DNA of 64,000 nucleotides from Sacculina carcini (taxonomy: Eukaryota > Arthropoda > Thecostraca > Sacculinidae): NCBI GenBank assembly GCA_916048095.2, contig OU696592.1, forward strand, positions 7,361,185-7,425,184. The letters are read 5' to 3'. Made by a program: the position numbers and the translations under genes. Every line of letters starts with the position of its first letter. Positions within the stretch are counted from its first letter, which is position 1. Positions 8,601 to 24,335 of the stretch are shown in pieces. The notes beneath the pieces are model-generated. The model was not told the DNA's origin. It saw nothing but the letters and a program-made list of their open reading frames with translations, and did not search any database.

Positions 8601-11600
8601 ACTTAGGTAACACTTAGGTAACACTTAGGGCACACTTAGGTAACACTTAGGGCACACTTAGGTAACACTTAGGGCACAGTTAGGTAACACTTAGGGCACA
8701 CTTAGGTAACACTTAGGTAACACTTAGGTAACACTTAGGTAACACTTAGGTAACACTTAGATAACACCTAGGGCACACTTAGGGCACACTTAGGTAACAC
8801 TTAGGTAACACTTAGGGCACACTTAGGTAACACTTAGGGCACACTTAGGTAACACTTAGGTAACACTTAGGTAACACTTAGGTAACACTTAGGAAACACT
8901 TAGGGCACACTTAGGTAACACTTAGGGCACACTTAGGTAACACTTAGGGCACACTTAGGTAACACTTAGGTAACACTTAGGTAACACTTAGGGCACACTT
9001 AGGTAACACTTAGGTCACACTTAGGTAACACTTAGGTAACACTTAGGTAACACTTAGGGCACACTTAGGGCACACTTAGGTAACACTTAGGGCACACTTA
9101 GGTAACACTTAGGGCACACTTAGGTAACACTTATGTAACACTTAGGTAACACTTAGGTAACACTTAGGTAACACTTAGGTAACACTTAGGTAACACTTAG
9201 GTAACACTTAGGTAACACTTAGGTAACACTTAGGGTACACTTAGGTAACACTTAGGGCACACTTAGGTAACACTTAGGGCACACTTAGGTAACACTTAGG
9301 GCACACTTAGGTAACACTTAGGGAACACTTAGGTAACAGTTAGGGCACACTTAGGTAACACTTAGGTAACACTTAGGTAACAGTTAGGGCACACTTAGGT
9401 AACACTTAGGGCACACTTAGGTAAAACTTAGGACACACTGAGGTAACACTTAGGGCACACTTAGGTAACACTTAGGGCACACTTAGGTAACACTTAGGTA
9501 ACACTTAGGTAACACTTAGGTAACACCTAGGGCACACTTAGGGCACACTTAGGTAACACTTAGGGCACACTTAGGTAACACTTAGGTAACACTTAGGTAA
9601 CACTTAGGTAACACTTAGGTAACACTTAGGGCACACTTAGGGCACACTTAGGTAACACTTAGGTAACACTTAGGGCACACTTAGGTAACACTTAGGGCAC
9701 ACTTAGGTAACACTTAGGTAACACTTAGGTAACACTTAGGTAACACTTAGGGCACACTTAGGTAACAGTTAGGGCACACTTAGGTAACACTTGGGTAACA
9801 CTTAGGTAACACTTGGGTAACACTTAGGTTACACTTAGGTAACACTTAGGGCACACTTAGGTAACACTTAGGGCACACTTAGGTAACAGTTAGGGCAGAC
9901 TTAGGTAACACTTAGGGCACACTTAGGTAAAACTTAGGGCACACTTAGGTAACACTTAGGGCACACTTAGGGCACACTTAGGTAACACTTAGTTCACACT
10001 TAGGTAACACTTAGGGCACACCTAGGTAACACTTAGGGCACACTTAGGGCACACTTAGGGCACACTTAGGTAACACTTAGGTAACACTTAGGGCACACTT
10101 AGGTAACACTTAGGGCACACTTAGGTAACACTTAGGGCACAGTTAGGTAACACTTAGGGCACACTTAGGTAACACTTAGGTAACACTTAGGTAACACTTA
10201 GGTAACACTTAGGTAACACTTAGATAACACCTAGGGCACACTTAGGGCACACTTAGGTAACACTTAGGTAACGCTTAGGGCACACTTAGGTAACACTTAG
10301 GTCACACTTAGGTAACACTTAGGTAACACTTAGGTAACACTTAGGGCACACTTAGGGCACACTTAGGTAACACTTAGGGCACACTTAGGTAACACTTAGG
10401 GCACACTTAGGTAACACTTATGTAACACTTAGGTAACACTTAGGTAACACATAGGTAACACTTAGGTAACACTTAGGTAACACTTAGGTAACACTTAGGT
10501 AACACTTAGGTAACACTTAGGGCACACTTAGGTAACACTTAGGGCACACTTAGGTAACACTTAGGGAACACTTAGGTAACAGTTAGGGCACACTTAGGTA
10601 ACACTTAGGTAACACTTAGGTAACAGTTAGGGCACACTTAGGTAACACTTAGGGCACACTTAGGTAACACTTAGGTAACACTTAGGTAACGCTTAGGGCA
10701 CACTTAGGTAACACTTAGGTCACACTTAGGTAACACTTAGGTAACACTTAGGTAACACTTAGGGCACACTTAGGGCACACTTAGGTAACACTTAGGGCAC
10801 ACTTAGGTAACACTTAGGGCACACTTAGGTAACACTTATGTAACACTTAGGTAACACTTAGGTAACACATAGGTAACACTTAGGTAACACTTAGGTAACA
10901 CTTAGGTAACACTTAGGTAACACTTAGGTAACACTTAGGTAACACTTAGGGTACACTTAGGTAACACTTAGGGCACACTTAGGTAACACTTAGGGCACAC
11001 TTAGGTAACACTTAGGGCACACTTAGGTAACACTTAGGGAACACTTAGGTAACAGTTAGGGCACACTTAGGTAACACTTAGGTAACACTTAGGTAACAGT
11101 TAGGGCACACTTAGGTAACACTTAGGGCACACTTAGGTAAAACTTAGGACACACTGAGGTAACACTTAGGGCACACTTAGGTAACACTTAGGGCACACTT
11201 AGGTAACACTTAGGTAACACTTAGGTAACACTTAGGTAACACCTAGGGCACACTTAGGGCACACTTAGGTAACACTTAGGTAACACTTAGGGCACACTTA
11301 GGTAACACTTAGGGCACACTTAGGTAACACTTAGGTAACACTTAGGTAACACTTAGGTAACACTTAGGTAACACTTAGGGCACACTTAGGTAACACTTAG
11401 GGCACACTTAGGTAACACTTAGGGCACACTTAGGTAACACTTAGGTAACACTTAGGTAACGCTTAGGTAACACTTAGGTAACACTTAGGTCACACTTAGG
11501 TAACACTTAGGTAACACTTAGGTAACACTTAGGGCACACTTAGGTAACACTTAGGGCACACTTAGGTAACACTTAGGGCACACTTAGGTAACACTTATGT

Positions 11601-11861
11601 AACACTTAGGGCACACTTAGGTAACACTTAGGTAACACTTAGGGCGCACTTAGGTAACACTTAAGAAACACTTAGGTAACACTTAGGTAACACTTAGGTA
11701 ACACTTAGGTAACACTTAGGGCACACTTAGGTAACAGTTAGGGCACACTTAGGGCACACTTAGGTAACACTTAGGTAACACTTAGGGCACACTTAGGTAA
11801 CAGTTAGGGCACACTTAGGTAACACTTGGGTAACACTTAGGTAACACTTGGGTAACACTTA

Positions 11862-12961
11862 GGTTACACTTAGGTAACACTTAGGGCACACTTAGGTAAC
11901 ACTTAGGGCACACTTAGGTAACAGTTAGGGCACACTTAGGTAACACTTAGGGCACACTTAGGTAACACTTAGGGCACACTTAGGTAACACTTAGGGCACA
12001 CTTAGGGCACACTTAGGTAACACTTAGGGCACACTTAGGTAACACTTAGGGCACACCTAGGTAACACTTAGGGCACACTTAGGGCACACTTAGGGCACAC
12101 TTAGGTAACACTTAGGTAACACTTAGGGCACACTTAGGTAACACTTAGGGCACACTTAGGTAACACTTAGGGCACAGTTAGGTAACACTTAGGGCACACT
12201 TAGGTAACACTTAGGTAACACTGAGGTAACACTTAGGTAACACTTAGGTAACACTTAGGTAACACTTAGGGCACACTTAGGGCACACTTAGGTAACACTT
12301 AGGGCACACTTAGGGCACACTTAGGTAACACTTAGGGCACACTTAGGTAACACTTAGGGCACACTTAGGTAACACTTATGTAACACTTAAGTAACACTTA
12401 GGTAACACTTAGGGCACACTTAGGTAACACTTAGGGCACATTTAGGTAACAGTTAGGGCACACTTAGGTAACACTTAGGGCACACTTAGGTAACACTTAG
12501 GGCACACTTAGGTAACAGTTAGGGCACACTTAGGTAACACTTAGGGCACACTTAGGTAACACTTAGGTAACACTTGGGTAACACTTAGGTAACACTTAGG
12601 TAACACTTAGGGCACACTTAGGTAACACTTAGGGCACACTTAGGTAACACTTAGGGCACAGTTAGGTAACACTTAGGGCACACTTAGGTAACACTTAGGT
12701 AACACTTAGGTAACACTTAGGTAACACTTAGGTAACACTTAGGTAACACTTAGGTAACACTTAGGGCACACTTAGGGCACACTTAGGTAACACTTAGGTA
12801 ACACTTAGGGCACACTTAGGTAACACTTAGGGCACACTTAGGTAACACTTAGGTAACACTTAGGTAACACTTAGGTAACACTTAGGGCACACTTAGGTAA
12901 CAGTTAGGGCACACTTAGGTAACACTTGGGTAACACTTAGGTAACACTTGGGTAACACTTA
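11862..12961. repeat. 100-monomer higher-order repeat copy
   Basis: One T-to-T interval of exactly 1,100 bp, followed directly by another at 12962-14061. Unlike the copy at 22653, this first interval includes H-AGTAACACTTA variants near 12.38 kb, so equal-length copies differ in internal content. Limits are set by the T marker and are a convention, not a biological boundary. Confidence 0.75.
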
Positions 12962-14061
12962 GGTTACACTTAGGTAACACTTAGGGCACACTTAGGTAAC
13001 ACTTAGGGCACACTTAGGTAACAGTTAGGGCACACTTAGGTAACACTTAGGGCACACTTAGGTAACACTTAGGGCACACTTAGGTAACACTTAGGGCACA
13101 CTTAGGGCACACTTAGGTAACACTTAGGGCACACTTAGGTAACACTTAGGGCACACCTAGGTAACACTTAGGGCACACTTAGGGCACACTTAGGGCACAC
13201 TTAGGTAACACTTAGGTAACACTTAGGGCACACTTAGGTAACACTTAGGGCACACTTAGGTAACACTTAGGGCACACTTAGGTAACACTTAGGGCACACT
13301 TAGGTAACACTTAGGTAACACTTAGGTAACACTTAGGTAACACTTAGGTAACACTTAGGTAACACTTAGATAACACCTAGGGCACACTTAGGGCACACTT
13401 AGGTAACACTTAGGTAACACTTAGGGCACACTTAGGTAACACTTAGGGCACACTTAGGTAACACTTAGGTAACACTTAGGTAACACTTAGGTAACACTTA
13501 GGGCACACTTAGGTAACACTTAGGGCACACTTAGGTAACACTTAGGGCACACTTAGGTAACACTTAGGTAACACTTAGGTAACGCTTAGGGCACACTTAG
13601 GTAACACTTAGGTCACACTTAGGTAACACTTAGGTAACACTTAGGTAACACTTAGGGCACACTTAGGGCACACTTAGGTAACACTTAGGGCACACTTAGG
13701 TAACACTTAGGGCACACTTAGGTAACACTTATGTAACACTTAGGTAACACTTAGGTAACACTTAGGTAACACTTAGGTAACACTTAGGTAACACTTAGGT
13801 AACACTTAGGTAACACTTAGGTAACACTTAGGGTACACTTAGGTAACACTTAGGGCACACTTAGGTAACACTTAGGGCACACTTAGGTAACACTTAGGGC
13901 ACACTTAGGTAACACTTAGGGCACACTTAGGTAACACTTAGGTAACACTTAGGTAACACTTAGGTAACACTTAGGTAACACTTAGGGCACACTTAGGTAA
14001 CAGTTAGGGCACACTTAGGTAACACTTGGGTAACACTTAGGTAACACTTGGGTAACACTTA
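12962..14061. repeat. 100-monomer higher-order repeat copy
   Basis: An exact 1,100-bp T-to-T interval with the C, D, E, F, H and G markers in the same order as at 22653-23752. The next T follows after 583 bp at 14645. Markers shared with the 22.6 kb copy keep an offset of 9,691 bp (881 monomers), for example the CACCTAGG junctions at 14210 and 23901. Confidence 0.8.
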
Positions 14062-17000
14062 GGTTACACTTAGGTAACACTTAGGGCACACTTAGGTAAC
14101 ACTTAGGGCACACTTAGGTAACAGTTAGGGCACACTTAGGTAACACTTAGGGCACACTTAGGTAACACTTAGGGCACACTTAGGTAACACTTAGGGCACA
14201 CTTAGGGCACACCTAGGTAACACTTAGGGCACACTTAGGTAACACTTAGGGCACACCTAGGTAACACTTAGGGCACACTTAGGGCACACTTAGGGCACAC
14301 TTAGGTAACACTTAGGTAACACTTAGGGCACACTTAGGTAACACTTAGGGCACACTTAGGTAACACTTAGGGCACACTTAGGTAACACTTAGGGCACACT
14401 TAGGTAACACTTAGGTAACACTTAGGGCGCACTTAGGTAACACTTAAGAAACACTTAGGTAACACTTAGGTAACACTTAGGTAACACTTAGGTAACACTT
14501 AGGGCACACTTAGGTAACAGTTAGGGCACACTTAGGGCACACTTAGGTAACACTTAGGTAACACTTAGGGCACACTTAGGTAACAGTTAGGGCACACTTA
14601 GGTAACACTTGGGTAACACTTAGGTAACACTTGGGTAACACTTAGGTTACACTTAGGTAACACTTAGGGCACACTTAGGTAACACTTAGGGCACACTTAG
14701 GTAACAGTTAGGGCACACTTAGGTAACACTTAGGGCACACTTAGGTAACACTTAGGGCACACTTAGGTAACACTTAGGGCACACTTAGGGCACACTTAGG
14801 TAACACTTAGGGCACACTTAGGTAACACTTAGGGCACACCTAGGTAACACTTAGGGCACACTTAGGGCACACTTAGGGCACACTTAGGTAACACTTAGGT
14901 AACACTTAGGGCACACTTAGGTAACACTTAGGGCACACTTAGGTAACACTTAGGGCACAGTTAGGTAACACTTAGGGCACACTTAGGTAACACTTAGGTA
15001 ACACTGAGGTAACACTTAGGTAACACTTAGGTAACACTTAGGTAACACTTAGGGCACACTTAGGGCACACTTAGGTAACACTTAGGGCACACTTAGGGCA
15101 CACTTAGGTAACACTTAGGGCACACTTAGGTAACACTTAGGGCACACTTAGGTAACACTTATGTAACACTTAAGTAACACTTAGGTAACACTTAGGGCAC
15201 ACTTAGGTAACACTTAGGGCACATTTAGGTAACAGTTAGGGCACACTTAGGTAACACTTAGGGCACACTTAGGTAACACTTAGGGCACACTTAGGTAACA
15301 GTTAGGGCACACTTAGGTAACACTTAGGGCACACTTAGGTAACACTTGGGTAACACTTAGGTAACACTTAGGTAACACTTAGGGCACACTTAGGTAACAC
15401 TTAGGGCACACTTAGGTAACACTTAGGGCACAGTTAGGTAACACTTAGGGCACACTTAGGTAACACTTAGGTAACACTTAGGTAACACTTAGGTAACACT
15501 TAGGTAACACTTAGGTAACACTTAGGTAACACTTAGGGCACACTTAGGGCACACTTAGGTAACACTTAGGTAACACTTAGGGCACACTTAGGTAACACTT
15601 AGGGCACACTTAGGTAACACTTAGGTAACACTTAGGTAACACTTAGGTAACACTTAGGGCACACTTAGGTAACAGTTAGGGCACACTTAGGTAACACTTG
15701 GGTAACACTTAGGTAACACTTGGGTAACACTTAGGTTACACTTAGGTAACACTTAGGGCACACTTAGGTAACACTTAGGGCACACTTAGGTAACAGTTAG
15801 GGCACACTTAGGTAACACTTAGGGCACACTTAGGTAACACTTAGGGCACACTTAGGTAACACTTAGGTAACACTTAGGGTACACTTAGGTAACACTTAGG
15901 GCACACTTAGGTAACACTTAGGGCACACTTAGGTAACACTTAGGGCACACTTAGGTAACACTTAGGGCACACTTAGGTAACACTTAGGTAACACTTAGGT
16001 AACACTTAGGTAACACTTAGGTAACACTTAGGGCACACTTAGGTAACAGTTAGGGCACACTTAGGTAACACTTGGGTAACACTTAGGTAACACTTGGGTA
16101 ACACTTAGGTTACACTTAGGTAACACTTAGGGCACACTTAGGTAACACTTAGGGCACACTTAGGTAACAGTTAGGGCACACTTAGGTAACACTTAGGGCA
16201 CACTTAGGTAACACTTAGGGCACACTTAGGTAACACTTAGGGCACACTTAGGGCACACCTAGGTAACACTTAGGGCACACTTAGGTAACACTTAGGGCAC
16301 ACCTAGGTAACACTTAGGGCACACTTAGGGCACACTTAGGGCACACTTAGGTAACACTTAGGTAACACTTAGGGCACACTTAGGTAACACTTAGGGCACA
16401 CTTAGGTAACACTTAGGGCACACTTAGGTAACACTTAGGGCACACTTAGGTAACACTTAGGTAACACTTAGGGCGCACTTAGGTAACACTTAAGAAACAC
16501 TTAGGTAACACTTAGGTAACACTTAGGTAACACTTAGGTAACACTTAGGGCACACTTAGGTAACAGTTAGGGCACACTTAGGGCACACTTAGGTAACACT
16601 TAGGTAACACTTAGGGCACACTTAGGTAACAGTTAGGGCACACTTAGGTAACACTTGGGTAACACTTAGGTAACACTTGGGTAACACTTAGGTTACACTT
16701 AGGTAACACTTAGGGCACACTTAGGTAACACTTAGGGCACACTTAGGTAACAGTTAGGGCACACTTAGGTAACACTTAGGGCACACTTAGGTAACACTTA
16801 GGGCACACTTAGGTAACACTTAGGGCACACTTAGGGCACACTTAGGTAACACTTAGGGCACACTTAGGTAACACTTAGGGCACACCTAGGTAACACTTAG
16901 GGCACACTTAGGGCACACTTAGGGCACACTTAGGTAACACTTAGGTAACACTTAGGGCACACTTAGGTAACACTTAGGGCACACTTAGGTAACACTTAGG

Positions 17001-20000
17001 GCACAGTTAGGTAACACTTAGGGCACACTTAGGTAACACTTAGGTAACACTGAGGTAACACTTAGGTAACACTTAGGTAACACTTAGGTAACACTTAGGG
17101 CACACTTAGGGCACACTTAGGTAACACTTAGGGCACACTTAGGGCACACTTAGGTAACACTTAGGGCACACTTAGGTAACACTTAGGGCACACTTAGGTA
17201 ACACTTATGTAACACTTAAGTAACACTTAGGTAACACTTAGGGCACACTTAGGTAACACTTAGGGCACATTTAGGTAACAGTTAGGGCACACTTAGGTAA
17301 CACTTAGGGCACACTTAGGTAACACTTAGGGCACACTTAGGTAACACTTAGGTAACACTTAGGTAACACTTAGGTAACACTTAGGGCACACTTAGGTAAC
17401 AGTTAGGGCACACTTAGGTAACACTTGGGTAACACTTAGGTAACACTTGGGTAACACTTAGGTTACACTTAGGTAACACTTAGGGCACACTTAGGTAACA
17501 CTTAGGGCACACTTAGGTAACAGTTAGGGCACACTTAGGTAACACTTAGGGCACACTTAGGTAACACTTAGGGCACACTTAGGTAACACTTAGGGCACAC
17601 TTAGGGCACACTTAGGTAACACTTAGGGCACACTTAGGTAACACTTAGGGCACACCTAGGTAACACTTAGGGCACACTTAGGGCACACTTAGGGCACACT
17701 TAGGTAACACTTAGGTAACACTTAGGGCACACTTAGGTAACACTTAGGGCACACTTAGGTAACACTTAGGGCACAGTTAGGTAACACTTAGGGCACACTT
17801 AGGTAACACTTAGGTAACACTTAGGTAACACTTAGGTAACACTTAGGTAACACTTAGATAACACCTAGGGCACACTTAGGGCACACTTAGGTAACACTTA
17901 GGTAACACTTAGGGCACACTTAGGTAACACTTAGGGCACACTTAGGTAACACTTAGGTAACACTTAGGTAACACTTAGGTAACACTTAGGTAACACTTAG
18001 GGCACACTTAGGTAACACTTAGGGCACACTTAGGTAACACTTAGGGCACACTTAAGTAACACTTAGGTAACACTTAGGTAACACTTAGGGCACACTTAGG
18101 TAACACTTAGGTCACACTTAGGTAACACTTAGGTAACACTTAGGTAACACTTAGGGCACACTTAGGGCACACTTAGGTAACACTTAGGGCACACTTAGGT
18201 AACACTTAGGGCACACTTAGGTAACACTTAGGGCACACTTAGGTAACACTTAGGGCACACTTAGGTAACACTTAGGGCACAGTTAGGTAACACTTAGGGC
18301 ACACTTAGGTAACACTTAGGTAACACTTAGGTAACACTTAGGTAACACTTAGATAACACCTAGGGCACACTTAGGGCACACTTAGGTAACACTTAGGTAA
18401 CACTTAGGGCACACTTAGGTAACACTTAGGGCACACTTAGGTAACACTTAGGTAACACTTAGGTAACACTTAGGTAACACTTAGGTAACACTTAGGGCAC
18501 ACTTAGGTAACACTTAGGGCACACTTAGGTAACACTTAGGGCACACTTAGGTAACACTTAGGTAACACTTAGGTAACGCTTAGGGCACACTTAGGTAACA
18601 CTTAGGTCACACTTAGGTAACACTTAGGTAACACTTAGGTAACACTTAGGGCACACTTAGGGCACACTTAGGTAACACTTAGGGCACACTTAGGTAACAC
18701 TTAGGGCACACTTAGGTAACACTTATGTAACACTTAGGTAACACTTAGGTAACACTTAGGTAACACTTAGGTAACACTTAGGTAACACTTAGGTAACACT
18801 TAGGTAACACTTAGGTAACACTTAGGGTACACTTAGGTAACACTTAGGGCACACTTAGGTAACACTTAGGGCACACTTAGGTAACACTTAGGGCACACTT
18901 AGGTAACACTTAGGGCACACTTAGGTAACAGTTAGGGCACACTTAGGTAACACTTAGGTAACACTTAGGTAACACTTGGGTAACACTTAGGTAACACTTA
19001 GGGTACACTTAGGGCACACTTAGGTAACACTTAGGGCACACTTAGGTAACACTTAGGTAACACTTAGGTAACAGTTAGGGCACACTTAGGTAACACTTAG
19101 GGCACACTTAGGTAAAACTTAGGACACACTGAGGTAACACTTAGGGCACACTTAGGGCACACTTAGGGCACACTTAGGTAACACTTAGGTAACACTTAGG
19201 GCACACTTAGGGCACACTTAGGTAACACTTAGGTAACACTTAGGTAACACTTAGGACACACTTAGGTAACACTTAGGTAACACTTAGGTAACACTTAGGG
19301 CACACTTAGGGCACACTTAGGTAACACTTAGGTAACACTTAGGTAACACTTGGGGCACACTTAGGTAACAGTTAGGGCACACTTAGGTAACAGTTAGGGC
19401 ACACTTAGGTAACACTTAGGGCACAGTTAGGTAACACTTAGGGCACACTTAGGTAACACTTAGGTAACACTTAGGTAACACTTAGGTAACACTTAGGTAA
19501 CACTTAGGTAACACCTAGGGCACACTTAGGGCACACTTAGGTAACACTTAGGTAACACTTAGGGCACACTTAGGTAACACTTAGGGCACACTTAGGTAAC
19601 ACTTAGGTAACACTTAGGTAACACTTAGGTAACACTTAGGTAACACTTAGGTAACACTTAGGGCACACTTAGGTAACACTTAGGGCACACTTAGGTAACA
19701 CTTAGGGCACACTTAGGTAACACTTAGGTAACACTTAGGTAACGCTTAGGTAACACTTAGGTAACACTTAGGTCACACTTAGGTAACACTTAGGTAACAC
19801 TTAGGTAACACTTAGGGCACACTTAGGTAACACTTAGGTAACACCTAGGGCACACTTAGGGCACACTTAGGTAACACTTAGGGCACACTTAGGTAACACT
19901 TAGGTAACACTTAGGTAACACTTAGGTAACACTTAGGTAACACTTAGGGCACACTTAGGGCACACTTAGGTAACACTTAGGTAACACTTAGGGCACACTT

Positions 20001-22652
20001 AGGTAACACTTAGGGCACACTTAGGGCACACTTAGGTAACACTTAGGGCACACTTAGGTAACACTTAGGTAACACTTAGGGTACACTGAGGTAACACTTA
20101 GGGCACACTTAGGTAACACTTAGGGCACACTTAGGTAACACTTAGGTAACACTTAGGTAACACTTAGGTAACACCTAGGGCACACTTAGGGCACACTTAG
20201 GTAACACTTAGGGCACACTTAGGTAACACTTAGGTAACACTTAGGTAACACTTAGGTAACACTTAGGGCACACTTAGGGCACACTTAGGTAACACTTAGG
20301 TAACACTTAGGGCACACTTAGGTAACACTTAGGGCACACTTAGGTAACACTTAGGTAACACTTAGGTAACACTTAGGTAACACTTAGGGCACACTTAGGT
20401 AACAGTTAGGGCACACTTAGGTAACACTTGGGTAACACTTAGGTAACACTTGGGTAACACTTAGGTTACACTTAGGTAACACTTAGGGCACACTTAGGTA
20501 ACACTTAGGGCACACTTAGGTAACAGTTAGGGCACACTTAGGTAACACTTAGGGCACACTTAGGTAACACTTAGGGCACACTTAGGTAACACTTAGGGCA
20601 CACTTAGGGCACACTTAGGTAACACTTAGGGCACACTTAGGTAACACTTAGGGCACACCTAGGTAACACTTAGGGCACACTTAGGGCACACTTAGGGCAC
20701 ACTTAGGTAACACTTAGGTAACACTTAGGGCACACTTAGGTAACACTTAGGGCACACTTAGGTAACACTTAGGGCACAGTTAGGTAACACTTAGGGCACA
20801 CTTAGGTAACACTTAGGTAACACTTAGGTAACACTTAGGTAACACTTAGGTAACACTTAGATAACACCTAGGGCACACTTAGGGCACACTTAGGTAACAC
20901 TTAGGTAACACTTAGGGCACACTTAGGTAACACTTAGGGCACACTTAGGTAACACTTAGGTAACACTTAGGTAACACTTAGGTAACACTTAGGTAACACT
21001 TAGGGCACACTTAGGTAACACTTAGGGCACACTTAGGTAACACTTAGGGCACACTTAGGTAACACTTAGGTAACACTTAGGTAACGCTTAGGGCACACTT
21101 AGGTAACACTTAGGTCACACTTAGGTAACACTTGGGTAACACTTAGGTAACACTTGGGTAACACTTAGGTTACACTTAGGTAACACTTAGGGCACACTTA
21201 GGTAACACTTAGGGCACACTTAGGTAACAGTTAGGGCACACTTAGGTAACACTTAGGGCACACTTAGGTAACACTTAGGTAACACTTATGTAACACTTAG
21301 GGCACACTTAGGTAACACTTAGGTAACACTTAGGGCGCACTTAGGTAACACTTAAGAAACACTTAGGTAACACTTAGGTAACACTTAGGTAACACTTAGG
21401 TAACACTTAGGGCACACTTAGGTAACAGTTAGGGCACACTTAGGGCACACTTAGGTAACACTTAGGTAACACTTAGGGCACACTTAGGTAACAGTTAGGG
21501 CACACTTAGGTAACACTTGGGTAACACTTAGGTAACACTTGGGTAACACTTAGGTTACACTTAGGTAACACTTAGGGCACACTTAGGTAACACTTAGGGC
21601 ACACTTAGGTAACAGTTAGGGCACACTTAGGTAACACTTAGGGCACACTTAGGTAACACTTAGGGCACACTTAGGTAACACTTAGGGCACACTTAGGGCA
21701 CACTTAGGTAACACTTAGGGCACACTTAGGTAACACTTAGGGCACACCTAGGTAACACTTAGGGCACACTTAGGGCACACTTAGGGCACACTTAGGTAAC
21801 ACTTAGGTAACACTTAGGGCACACTTAGGTAACACTTAGGGCACACTTAGGTAACACTTAGGGCACACTTAGGTAACACTTAGGGCACACTTAGGTAACA
21901 CTTAGGTAACACTGAGGTAACACTTAGGTAACACTTAGGTAACACTTAGGTAACACTTAGGGCACACTTAGGGCACACTTAGGTAACACTTAGGGCACAC
22001 TTAGGGCACACTTAGGTAACACTTAGGGCACACTTAGGTAACACTTAGGGCACACTTAGGTAACACTTATGTAACACTTAAGTAACACTTAGGTAACACT
22101 TAGGGCACACTTAGGTAACACTTAGGGCACATTTAGGTAACAGTTAGGGCACACTTAGGTAACACTTAGGGCACACTTAGGTAACACTTAGGGCACACTT
22201 AGGTAACAGTTAGGGCACACTTAGGTAACACTTAGGGCACACTTAGGTAACACTTAGGTAACACTTGGGTAACACTTAGGTAACACTTAGGTAACACTTA
22301 GGGCACACTTAGGTAACACTTAGGGCACACTTAGGTAACACTTAGGGCACAGTTAGGTAACACTTAGGGCACACTTAGGTAACACTTAGGTAACACTTAG
22401 GTAACACTTAGGTAACACTTAGGTAACACTTAGGTAACACTTAGGTAACACTTAGGGCACACTTAGGGCACACTTAGGTAACACTTAGGTAACACTTAGG
22501 GCACACTTAGGTAACACTTAGGGCACACTTAGGTAACACTTAGGTAACACTTAGGTAACACTTAGGTAACACTTAGGGCACACTTAGGTAACAGTTAGGG
22601 CACACTTAGGTAACACTTGGGTAACACTTAGGTAACACTTGGGTAACACTTA

Positions 22653-23752
22653 GGTTACACTTAGGTAACACTTAGGGCACACTTAGGTAACACTTAGGGC
22701 ACACTTAGGTAACAGTTAGGGCACACTTAGGTAACACTTAGGGCACACTTAGGTAACACTTAGGGCACACTTAGGTAACACTTAGGGCACACTTAGGGCA
22801 CACTTAGGTAACACTTAGGGCACACTTAGGTAACACTTAGGGCACACCTAGGTAACACTTAGGGCACACTTAGGGCACACTTAGGGCACACTTAGGTAAC
22901 ACTTAGGTAACACTTAGGGCACACTTAGGTAACACTTAGGGCACACTTAGGTAACACTTAGGGCACAGTTAGGTAACACTTAGGGCACACTTAGGTAACA
23001 CTTAGGTAACACTTAGGTAACACTTAGGTAACACTTAGGTAACACTTAGATAACACCTAGGGCACACTTAGGGCACACTTAGGTAACACTTAGGTAACAC
23101 TTAGGGCACACTTAGGTAACACTTAGGGCACACTTAGGTAACACTTAGGTAACACTTAGGTAACACTTAGGTAACACTTAGGTAACACTTAGGGCACACT
23201 TAGGTAACACTTAGGGCACACTTAGGTAACACTTAGGGCACACTTAGGTAACACTTAGGTAACACTTAGGTAACGCTTAGGGCACACTTAGGTAACACTT
23301 AGGTCACACTTAGGTAACACTTAGGTAACACTTAGGTAACACTTAGGGCACACTTAGGGCACACTTAGGTAACACTTAGGGCACACTTAGGTAACACTTA
23401 GGGCACACTTAGGTAACACTTATGTAACACTTAGGTAACACTTAGGTAACACTTAGGTAACACTTAGGTAACACTTAGGTAACACTTAGGTAACACTTAG
23501 GTAACACTTAGGTAACACTTAGGGTACACTTAGGTAACACTTAGGGCACACTTAGGTAACACTTAGGGCACACTTAGGTAACACTTAGGGCACACTTAGG
23601 TAACACTTAGGGCACACTTAGGTAACACTTAGGTAACACTTAGGTAACACTTAGGTAACACTTAGGTAACACTTAGGGCACACTTAGGTAACAGTTAGGG
23701 CACACTTAGGTAACACTTGGGTAACACTTAGGTAACACTTGGGTAACACTTA
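22653..23752. repeat. 100-monomer higher-order repeat, reference copy
   Basis: I read this copy monomer by monomer. With T as monomer 1, the rare variants fall at C 18, Q 29, D 37, E 57, F 60, H 71, G 80, P 95, g 97 and g 99, and T recurs at 101. All other positions are mostly A or B. The only CpG I found in it is in the E monomer (23274-23275). The retrotransposon at 685-5679 interrupts the equivalent of the junction between monomers 97 and 98. Confidence 0.85.
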
Positions 23753-24335
23753 GGTTACACTTAGGTAACACTTAGGGCACACTTAGGTAACACTTAGGGC
23801 ACACTTAGGTAACAGTTAGGGCACACTTAGGTAACACTTAGGGCACACTTAGGTAACACTTAGGGCACACTTAGGTAACACTTAGGGCACACTTAGGGCA
23901 CACCTAGGTAACACTTAGGGCACACTTAGGTAACACTTAGGGCACACCTAGGTAACACTTAGGGCACACTTAGGGCACACTTAGGGCACACTTAGGTAAC
24001 ACTTAGGTAACACTTAGGGCACACTTAGGTAACACTTAGGGCACACTTAGGTAACACTTAGGGCACACTTAGGTAACACTTAGGGCACACTTAGGTAACA
24101 CTTAGGTAACACTTAGGGCGCACTTAGGTAACACTTAAGAAACACTTAGGTAACACTTAGGTAACACTTAGGTAACACTTAGGTAACACTTAGGGCACAC
24201 TTAGGTAACAGTTAGGGCACACTTAGGGCACACTTAGGTAACACTTAGGTAACACTTAGGGCACACTTAGGTAACAGTTAGGGCACACTTAGGTAACACT
24301 TGGGTAACACTTAGGTAACACTTGGGTAACACTTA

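Noticed and set aside
19340..19360. Indel at ACTTGGGGCAC units
   Set aside because: The A before GGG is replaced by G, so length stays 11 bp, unlike the 10-bp units at 661-680.
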